Below, piece by piece: positions 8,430-14,263 of a stretch of 25,127 nt of DNA. The stretch covers positions 1-25,127 of the forward strand of contig CAZMFZ010000045.1 in the NCBI GenBank assembly GCA_964565665.1. The letters are read 5' to 3'. Every line of letters begins with the position of its first letter. The stretch's first letter is position 1. This DNA is from CAZMFZ01 sp964565665 (lineage in GTDB: Bacteria; Bacteroidota; Bacteroidia; Cytophagales; UBA9547). The position numbers and the translations under genes were made by a program. A model generated the notes under the pieces. It was not told the origin of the DNA and did not search any database. It saw nothing but the letters and a program-made list of their open reading frames with translations.

Positions 8430-8696
8430 CATTGAAGTGGGCTAATTTCTATATTTTTCTATGAATTTGGAGCTATTTGTGAAGTTTTATCCGCTAAATG
8501 CTGCTAATATGATTATTGGAGAAAAACTTCTTGGAGGAGGTAATAGTAAAGCGCTATAACTAATGAAGCAGAAGAGCCTTACACTAAATGTGGCTTTTTT
8601 TTATGGACGATTATCAAATGATGCTATCCGACCATTAACACATGGCTTAGTTAGTGCGTAGCGAATCGTGACCAACAAATTATAATCTGCTTAATA
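8430..8696. other. Intergenic region after the acyl-CoA ligase gene
   Basis: It holds the terminator listed separately and otherwise no convincing gene. A 32-codon ORF (8461-8559) begins with ATG but has no recognisable content. The stretch 8600-8696 is AT-rich and may contain further decayed coding sequence joined to the repeat at 8697. Confidence 0.5.
8575..8602 (+). terminator. Rho-independent terminator downstream of the acyl-CoA ligase
   Basis: AGCC (8575-8578) pairs with GGCT (8592-8595), with an inner ACA/TGT pairing, and is followed by eight Ts (8595-8602). Confidence 0.6.
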
Positions 8697-8776
8697 GAAA
8701 AATTGGGGATAGTTGCAAAAGATTAAGCTAAATCATATCTGATATTCGCTGGTGAAGAACACCAGCGAGGGCTAGA
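8697..8776 (+). repeat. 80-bp direct repeat, copy 1, with gene remnant and hairpin
   Basis: Matches 13480-13561 at about 74 of 80 positions by eye, including 31 identical consecutive bases (8715-8745). The first 30 bases read as codons EKLGIVAKD and a stop, corresponding to the last residues (ENLGIIAKD, stop) of the gene at 12808-13509. The second half contains a 9-bp perfect hairpin (8746-8754 with 8760-8768, loop AAGAA). It looks like the surviving 3' end of a second copy of that gene. It ends 14 bases before the EamA gene. Confidence 0.8.
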
Positions 8777-8789
8777 AATTAGTTCTATA

Positions 8790-9674
8790 ATGGCACTGAA
8801 TAACAAAACGTTGGCTTATTTTTCTTTAATAGCCATCTGCTTTATATGGGGAACCACCTTTTTAGCTATAGGCTATGGAATCGAAAGTATGCCACCTCTA
8901 TTTCTGGCTGGTTTCCGCCAGGTAATATCAGGGTTTGTGCTACTGATGTATTCATTTGGCTATAAAAAAGAGCGGGTTGGCGCTCATGACCTACTACCAA
9001 TAATCATTTCTGGTGGCCTTATTCTATTTATTTCCAACAGCTTAGTCACCTGGTCTCTTCAATATGTGCCTAGTGGATTAGGGACATTGCTTTTTACGAG
9101 CATCCCTATTTGGGTGGTAATTTTGAACCTGGTTTTGCGTACAGAAGCCTATGATAAGTTTGTAATTATAGGCACCGCTATTGGTTTTATAGGAATGATT
9201 GTAATTTTCTTGCCAGACATTCAAGGTGTTTCATCGATTGGAGATTTAAAAGGCGAATTTGTACTACTTGCAGGTTGTTTCTTTTGGGCAATAGGCACAG
9301 TATTAAGTCGCAAATTTCAATTTAAATCAAGTGCTGTACTTATTTCAGGAATTCAGTTGTTGTTCTTTGGATTATTGATATTAGTGGGAAGCTATTTTAT
9401 AGAATCATGGCAAAACATTCATTTTTCCAACCAAGCATTAATAGCGATCGGATATTTGGTTGTATTTGATCAAATTATTGGATACACATGCTATATTTAT
9501 TCACTTAAACACTTGCCATCAAGTGTGGTTTCGGTGTTTGCCTATGTGAATCCTGTAGTTGCCATTTCACTTTCTTGGCTTTTGCGTAGCGAACCTATTA
9601 CAAGCTATATGATCGCAGGGGGATTGATATTATTTGTAGGGGTTTATTTTATCAATAAAAAAATTGCAGTATGA
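8790..9674 (+). CDS. EamA/DMT-family permease
   Basis: A 294-residue, strongly hydrophobic protein with about ten membrane segments in two homologous halves, the EamA (drug/metabolite transporter) layout. The first half opens with LIAICFIWGTTFLAIGYGIE and has PPLFLAGFRQ; the second half has GCFFWAIGTVLSRKF and later SVFAYVNPVVAISLSWLL. These are typical EamA landmarks. The DMT superfamily moves small metabolites across the inner membrane. As first gene of a sugar-acid operon (its TGA overlaps the ATG of the dehydratase gene in ATGA), it may handle the pathway substrate or an intermediate, but direction and substrate cannot be read from sequence. A direct repeat with a hairpin lies immediately upstream. 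Confidence 0.9.
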   Translation: MALNNKTLAYFSLIAICFIWGTTFLAIGYGIESMPPLFLAGFRQVISGFVLLMYSFGYKKERVGAHDLLPIIISGGLILFISNSLVTWSLQYVPSGLGTLLFTSIPIWVVILNLVLRTEAYDKFVIIGTAIGFIGMIVIFLPDIQGVSSIGDLKGEFVLLAGCFFWAIGTVLSRKFQFKSSAVLISGIQLLFFGLLILVGSYFIESWQNIHFSNQALIAIGYLVVFDQIIGYTCYIYSLKHLPSSVVSVFAYVNPVVAISLSWLLRSEPITSYMIAGGLILFVGVYFINKKIAV

Positions 9675-10720
9675 GAATAGGCATGGTATTTGGAAATGGA
9701 TTGATACCTCAAGGTTCTGTTACGGAACAAAACTTATTGTTTTCCAAACAGCTGGGCGTCAACGACATCATTATTCATCTTCCTGAAGAAGAAACTTTTC
9801 CCTCAACTTTCAAACAAGGTTATTGGGAGCTAGATGAAATAATGCACATCAAGAAATACATTGAAAGCTTTGGCCTTCGATTGGCAGGAATAGAAAACTT
9901 TCATCCTTGTCATTGGCACGATATATTGTTGGACGGGCCAAAGAAACAGCAACAAATGGAAAATTTAAAGAGATCTGTAGTAAACCTTGGCAAATGTGGC
10001 ATTCCGATGATGGGATATTATTTTAGTATCGCAGGTGTTTGGGGTCGCACCTATGGCCCATTTGCAAGAGGAAATGCGCTTTGCGATGCATTCACTACAG
10101 ATCAAGAATTAAACCTTCAACAACCTATACCCAAAGGTGAAGTATGGGGAATGACATACGATAAATCGCTTCTAGGCACAGGATTTATTGATCCAGTAAG
10201 CGAAGAAGAAATGTGGAGTAGATTGGAATATTTCTTGAAAGAATTGGTGCCTGTAGCCGAGCAAGCAGGTGTATACCTGGCCGCACATCCCGATGACCCG
10301 CCCCTACCGGTTTTGCGTCAGACTGCTCGATTGATCACCCATCCTGATAAATATCAACGCTTGTTGGATATTGTGCCAAGCAAAAGCAATGGATTGGAAT
10401 TCTGTCAAGGAACTTTGTCTTACATGCCCAATGGGAATATTTATGAAGCCATTAAAAAGTATGCCTCGCAAGACCGCATTACTTATATCCATTTCAGAAA
10501 TAACGTAGGTACACTTCCTACCTATTATGAAACCTTTATGGATGATGGCGATTGGGATATGATTAAGTGTATTAAACTGTATCATGAAAATGGATTTGAT
10601 GGAATCATTATTCCCGACCATACACCTGAAGTGGCAAGTGCAGCACCCTTTCATGTGGGTATGGCACACGCCATCGGCTACATGAAGGCAGCAATAACAA
10701 TGGTAGAAAATGGATATTAG
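9671..10720 (+). CDS. uxuA: Mannonate dehydratase family protein (UxuA-type)
   Basis: A 349-residue TIM-barrel protein of the UxuA family, which dehydrates D-mannonate to 2-keto-3-deoxy-D-gluconate using a divalent metal. Recognised blocks: AGIENFHPCHWHDILL, GYYFSIAGVWGRTYGPFARG, AAHPDDPPLPVLRQ, EFCQGTLSYMP, YIHFRNNVGTLP and IIPDHTPEV with HVGMAHAIGYMKA at the end. The His, Cys, His and Asp of the HPDDPP, FCQG, HFRN and PDHTP motifs are the likely metal ligands. It is somewhat shorter than the E. coli protein (394). It overlaps the upstream permease gene by 4 bases and the downstream SDR gene by 11 bases, so the operon is translationally coupled. The exact aldonate substrate may differ from mannonate. 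Confidence 0.88.
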   Translation: MRIGMVFGNGLIPQGSVTEQNLLFSKQLGVNDIIIHLPEEETFPSTFKQGYWELDEIMHIKKYIESFGLRLAGIENFHPCHWHDILLDGPKKQQQMENLKRSVVNLGKCGIPMMGYYFSIAGVWGRTYGPFARGNALCDAFTTDQELNLQQPIPKGEVWGMTYDKSLLGTGFIDPVSEEEMWSRLEYFLKELVPVAEQAGVYLAAHPDDPPLPVLRQTARLITHPDKYQRLLDIVPSKSNGLEFCQGTLSYMPNGNIYEAIKKYASQDRITYIHFRNNVGTLPTYYETFMDDGDWDMIKCIKLYHENGFDGIIIPDHTPEVASAAPFHVGMAHAIGYMKAAITMVENGY

Positions 10721-11450
10721 ATTTGACAATAAGATTGTAATTGTAACAGGAGGCTCCAACGGGATAGGGAAAGCCACTATACTAGAGTTTCAAACCGCTG
10801 GTGCAACCACCATTTGCTTAGATATCAAAAAACCCAACTTCAATACCGACAACGAAATATGCGACATTTCCAACCGTGAAGCTGTGCAAACTGCTATTCA
10901 AAATATCATCAATAAACATCAAGATATTCATGTTCTAGTCAATAACGCTGGTATTCAAACCTATGGTACCGTCACAGAAACATCGGAAGAAACGTGGGAC
11001 AACACACTGAACATTAACCTAAAAGGATATTTTTTGTGTTGCAAATATGCAATCCCTTATTTACTAAAAGTTATCGACCCAGTAATTATCAATATTTCAA
11101 GTGTGAATGGAGTGGGAAGCACCCCGAATGCAGCTGCTTATGTAGCCTCAAAGGCGGGGATTATCGGACTCACTAAAAGCATTGCTGTAGATTATGCACC
11201 CCAATTGCGATGCGTAGCCATTTGCCCAGCAGCGGTAGATACCCCCATGATGCAATATGAGATTGACCAACTTCCAACTACTGCTGAAAAAGAAAAGTAT
11301 ATGAACGACATCAATTCAATTCATTTGTTGAATAGAGTGGCAAAGGCAGAAGAAATAGCCAATATGACCCTATTCTTGGCAAGCAATAAAGCCAGCTTTA
11401 CCAACGGACATTATTTCAGAGTTGACGGAGGACTTGGAATTAAGATATGA
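10710..11450 (+). CDS. Short-chain dehydrogenase/reductase (SDR), probably sugar or sugar-acid oxidoreductase
   Basis: A 246-residue classical SDR. The nucleotide-binding TGGSNGIG is at residues 13-20, NNAG at 78-81, and the catalytic Ser131, Tyr144 and Lys148 in SSVNG and YVASKAG. The PAAVDTPM loop and the C-terminal GHYFRVDGGLGI are also standard. An acidic residue (Asp38) at the end of the second strand (ICLDIKK) suggests a preference for NAD(H). By context it either oxidises a sugar at C1 before the lactonase, or interconverts a keto-uronate and aldonate next to the dehydratase (a UxuB-like job, although UxuB belongs to a different family). The start overlaps uxuA by 11 bases and its end overlaps the next gene by 4. 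Confidence 0.9.
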   Translation: MDIRFDNKIVIVTGGSNGIGKATILEFQTAGATTICLDIKKPNFNTDNEICDISNREAVQTAIQNIINKHQDIHVLVNNAGIQTYGTVTETSEETWDNTLNINLKGYFLCCKYAIPYLLKVIDPVIINISSVNGVGSTPNAAAYVASKAGIIGLTKSIAVDYAPQLRCVAICPAAVDTPMMQYEIDQLPTTAEKEKYMNDINSIHLLNRVAKAEEIANMTLFLASNKASFTNGHYFRVDGGLGIKI

Positions 11451-12319
11451 AAATAGAAACGCTCCATACGCCCCTATTTGCTTGTGCCGAAGTACCATTT
11501 GCAGATGCTTTCACTAATGATTTATTCTTTGTTGAAGCGGCAGGAAAAGGCTTTTATCGCTATCAGAATAACAAGCTTACTGTATTGCTGGCTGAATTCG
11601 AATCAACATCAATGGTAAAAAATAGCAATGATTCGTTTGTATTAAGTAGTTTAGATGGTCTTTACCATTATCAAAATAATTCTGTTATTAAACTCAAAAC
11701 AGACATTGCAATCACTCAAATAAATGAAATATGTGCTGATGCACAAGGGAACATCTGGGCGGGCCAAGCTACCTACGATGAGCACCAGCATTTTTCAACT
11801 GGTTATCTTTACAAAATAAATTCAGAAGGAAAAGTCACCACTGAAGACGACTCAATTGTGATGGGAAATGGCATGGATTTTTCACCTGATAACACCATTT
11901 TCTATTTGGCTGAAACATCAAAAAAGGCAATTTATAAATACACATATAATGTAGCTACTGCTTTGCTGACCAATAAAAAAATATTTGCCAACATTCCCTC
12001 CGATAGAGGCATACCGGATGGACTTTGTGTCGATTCTGAAGGATTTGTATGGGTGGCTTGTTTTTTTGGAAGTTGCGTCATGCGTTTCGATCCCGATGGT
12101 AAAGTAGAGCAAATCGTTGAGTTGCCTGTGGAGCAAATCACCTCGCTATGCTTTGGAGGGATGGATTTAAATGAAATATATATCACTTCTGGCAATGTGC
12201 AGTGGCCAACTAAATTATATCCCCCTAGTTTTCATTTGAAGGGGAATAAAGGAGGGCAGATTTTTAAAATAAAAACTGACATTCGGGGCAAAATTAAGCA
12301 TTCGTCAAACATAACTTGA
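11447..12319 (+). CDS. SMP-30/gluconolactonase-family lactonase
   Basis: A 290-residue six-bladed propeller of the SMP-30/gluconolaconase/LRE family, which hydrolyses sugar lactones with a single divalent metal. Visible landmarks: an early glutamate in FACAEVPFADAF (candidate metal ligand), NIWAGQ, VMGNGMDFSPDNTIFYLAET (Asn ligand region), GIPDGLCVDSEGFVWVA (Asp ligand and catalytic aspartate) and SLCFGGMDLNEIYITSG. This is the regular family layout at the usual length. It is the last gene of the operon, starting at ATGA over the SDR stop. No terminator is evident right after it. Together with the SDR and the dehydratase it completes a dehydrogenase-lactonase-dehydratase series. Confidence 0.9.
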   Translation: MKIETLHTPLFACAEVPFADAFTNDLFFVEAAGKGFYRYQNNKLTVLLAEFESTSMVKNSNDSFVLSSLDGLYHYQNNSVIKLKTDIAITQINEICADAQGNIWAGQATYDEHQHFSTGYLYKINSEGKVTTEDDSIVMGNGMDFSPDNTIFYLAETSKKAIYKYTYNVATALLTNKKIFANIPSDRGIPDGLCVDSEGFVWVACFFGSCVMRFDPDGKVEQIVELPVEQITSLCFGGMDLNEIYITSGNVQWPTKLYPPSFHLKGNKGGQIFKIKTDIRGKIKHSSNIT

Positions 12320-12807
12320 TAGTAAGAAGCTACCTAAGAATTAGATTTGCCGTTAATATAGATAATATTTTTGTTAATTATTGACAAAGTGTTACCAACA
12401 ATTAATAAAGCAATATCAACAAGTGACAAAGTAATACCTACAAATGATAAAATGAGGTCAACAAATAACCAAAAAATAACCGAAAATGACTAAGTAATGC
12501 CTACAAATGATAAGGTAACAGCTACAAATGCCAAAAATAAATCAACAAATTACTGAGCAACAAAAACAAATGACTGAGCAACGTTACTCTATCATTTATG
12601 GATAATATTTTTCCATTTACTTCACAATCTTCCCTAATATTTGAAATTTTAGAAAAGTTAACTGCTTAAGATTAGCTCAATAAAGATAAATATCAAAGAC
12701 TCAACACTATATACTATGTAATTTCTGAATAAAATTATTTAATATACTTGACATTACAATTACTTTGTTATAGATTTAGTACTTCATTCATATAAAAACC
12801 TTAAACA
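12320..12807. other. Intergenic region with tandem repeat array
   Basis: This 488-base stretch holds the 21-bp tandem array listed separately. The remainder (12320-12378 and 12589-12807) is very AT-rich. The box TTACTTTG at 12760-12767 is one base away from TAnnTTTG and could be the -7 element of the next gene, but no -33 element fits. Confidence 0.5.
12379..12588 (+). repeat. Ten degenerate 21-bp tandem repeats
   Basis: Ten consecutive units of exactly 21 bases (12379, 12400, 12421, 12442, 12463, 12484, 12505, 12526, 12547, 12568) align to roughly AAATGAcaAAGtAAtacctAC. In one plus frame the units read as a heptapeptide, TNDKVxx-like (for example STSDKVIPTNDKMRSTNN), interrupted by stop codons at 12491 and later. 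This suggests a decayed coding repeat. There is no in-frame ATG at the beginning. Confidence 0.85.
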
Positions 12808-13509
12808 ATGAGCACAGAAATTGCAAGTTCTCCCGCACCTGAAAATGGCGGAAATAGTTATGTTCGTTTATCGATTGAAGAACAACTAAAAATGATAGGA
12901 GTTGCTATTCAAAATACAGTCGATAATGTCGATATTCAAGCTGCCCTAGCAAAACGAGGCTACGACTCTGTCGCTATGGGCGAAGCCAAGCTATTGCTAC
13001 AAGGTGCGAATAAATTTTACATCAGTCAGAAAGATAAGTATGGCAATAAATATGGAGCAAAGGACGATTTTGATCAATTGAAAGAAGAAATTGAAGATGA
13101 ATATACCGACCATATAGCACTTGCCCGCGTAGCACTTAAAAACAACAGAGGCGAATTAGAAAAATTGCAGCTTAATAGCAGAAGAGAGAAATCGATCAGT
13201 GGTTGGCTCAGTCAGGCTAAAACTTTTTATAAAAATGCCATAGATTCAGCTACCATTAAAGCCGCTTTATTGAAAAAGGGCATTACTGAGGTCGAAATGA
13301 AAGCAGTGCTAGATAAAATAGGCAGTTTAGAACAAAAAGAGGCTAATAAATTCAGCACCAGAGGCGATGCACAAAACGCCACAGCCGATAGAAACAATGC
13401 GATTGATGAACTTACCGATTGGTATCGTGATTTTAGAGATACGGCTAAGGTAGCTTTAAAAAAAACACCACAATTGCTGGAAAATTTGGGTATAATAGCA
13501 AAAGATTAA
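12808..13509 (+). CDS. Unrecognised helical protein with two internal repeats
   Basis: A 233-residue protein that I do not recognise as a named family. It consists of two similar halves, about residues 29-122 and 136-229: QNTVDNVDIQAALAKRGYDS aligns with KNAIDSATIKAALLKKGITE, and ALARVALKNNRGELEKLQL with DTAKVALKKTPQLLENLGI. Both halves are rich in Lys, Glu, Ala and Leu and should fold as helices, perhaps two helical bundles. The N-terminal 17 residues (STEIASSPAPENGGNS) look disordered. No signal peptide, membrane segment or catalytic motif is visible. It starts with ATG at 12808, downstream of the 21-bp repeat array. Its last codons and 3' flank recur as an 80-bp repeat before the permease gene at 8790, so the genome probably has had more than one copy. 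Confidence 0.8.
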   Translation: MSTEIASSPAPENGGNSYVRLSIEEQLKMIGVAIQNTVDNVDIQAALAKRGYDSVAMGEAKLLLQGANKFYISQKDKYGNKYGAKDDFDQLKEEIEDEYTDHIALARVALKNNRGELEKLQLNSRREKSISGWLSQAKTFYKNAIDSATIKAALLKKGITEVEMKAVLDKIGSLEQKEANKFSTRGDAQNATADRNNAIDELTDWYRDFRDTAKVALKKTPQLLENLGIIAKD

Positions 13510-13561
13510 GCTAAATCATATCTGATATGCTCGATGGTGAAGAACACCAACGAGGGCTAGA
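13480..13561 (+). repeat. 80-bp direct repeat, copy 2, with hairpin
   Basis: Second copy of the element at 8697-8776. It covers the last nine codons and stop of the preceding gene, the identical block 13498-13528, and a 10-bp stem with one A-A mismatch (13530-13539 with 13545-13554) that keeps the same AAGAA loop. It differs from copy 1 by a 2-base indel before the hairpin. No T-tract follows, so it is not a standard terminator. Confidence 0.8.
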
Positions 13562-13564
13562 GAA

Positions 13565-14041
13565 TTGATAACAATTTTTAATTATGGTTTTTATGCAACC
13601 TATCTTCCAACTAAACCAACACAATCAATAGAGGCATTTTATATAACCGGGTATTTATATGAAGATGGAGATGGTTCATTTACTATTCCAAATTTTAATT
13701 TGGTTTACGTTTATGGTTATCAAAGCTTCATATTTTTCTACTCTAAATCCAAAAATGTAAGCTTTGATAACTATATGTTTGCCCCAAGAGACTACATCAA
13801 CAAGCTTTCTTTGGGTTTAAATTCAGCTGTATCGTCCGATACTTTGTTGTTTTTAGACATGAGTAAAGACATTGAAAGTCTTCCTGCTGATTTTAAGTCA
13901 GGTGATACAGTGTATGTAGCAGGTTATGGCTGCAACTATTATAGATTTCGTGGAGATTACTACGATTTCAACCAAAACAAAGAGGTTTACACCTCTTTAA
14001 ACCCAAATAAATCAACTACCGTTTGGTTTATAAAGGAGTAA
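13565..14041 (+). CDS. Hypothetical protein, start uncertain, possibly 5'-truncated
   Basis: An ORF of up to 158 residues with no recognised domain. It is rich in Tyr, Phe and Asn (YVYGYQSFIFFYSKSKNVSF, DTVYVAGYGCNYYRFRGDYY) and looks like a beta-strand protein. The frame is open from 13541, but the only early start is a TTG at 13565; the first in-frame ATG comes deep inside. The frame begins within or right behind the 80-bp repeat. Either the gene uses a non-ATG start or its real 5' end was removed when the repeat was joined here. A strong terminator after the stop argues that the 3' end is intact. Confidence 0.5.
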   Translation: MITIFNYGFYATYLPTKPTQSIEAFYITGYLYEDGDGSFTIPNFNLVYVYGYQSFIFFYSKSKNVSFDNYMFAPRDYINKLSLGLNSAVSSDTLLFLDMSKDIESLPADFKSGDTVYVAGYGCNYYRFRGDYYDFNQNKEVYTSLNPNKSTTVWFIKE

Positions 14042-14054
14042 ATATTTTACAATA

Positions 14055-14092
14055 AAAGCCATCCAAGTTTTGAAAACTTGGATGGCTTTTTT
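14055..14092 (+). terminator. Strong rho-independent terminator
   Basis: A long stem (AGCCATCCAAG at 14057-14067 with CTTGGATGGCT at 14077-14087, extendable by A/T pairs) is followed by Ts to 14092. It ends the ORF at 13565-14041. Confidence 0.85.
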
Positions 14093-14201
14093 ATAGGTTG
14101 TCATCAAATCAGGTACAGGGGCTTCGGCTCTATTATTTTTTTCTATGCCATTGCAGTTGTTCTTCAACTCAAAGCATTATAAAGTGAAATGTTTAGCAGC
14201 C

Positions 14202-14238
14202 ATCTTTTCCAAAGTTTTAAATTTTGGAAAAGATTTTT
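14202..14238 (+). terminator. Palindrome between convergent genes
   Basis: A 12-bp perfect stem (14202-14213 with 14223-14234) is followed by a T-run to 14238 on the plus strand. The minus-strand side has no T-tract. A related palindrome lies in the same place after the next giant gene (18207-18235). Confidence 0.55.
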
Positions 14239-14263
14239 ATAGAAAACTCGCCCCCTCCTATAC

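Noticed and set aside
8461..8559. 32-codon ORF between the acyl-CoA ligase and its terminator
   Set aside because: Short, no recognisable sequence; could occur by chance.
8740..8776. Integron attC-like recombination site at the 80-bp repeat
   Set aside because: The hairpin follows a gene stop as attC sites do, but the GTTRRRY/RYYYAAC core sites are missing and no integrase is present.
12379..12588. CRISPR array
   Set aside because: The units are contiguous with no spacers, are only 21 bases long and diverged, and no cas gene is nearby.
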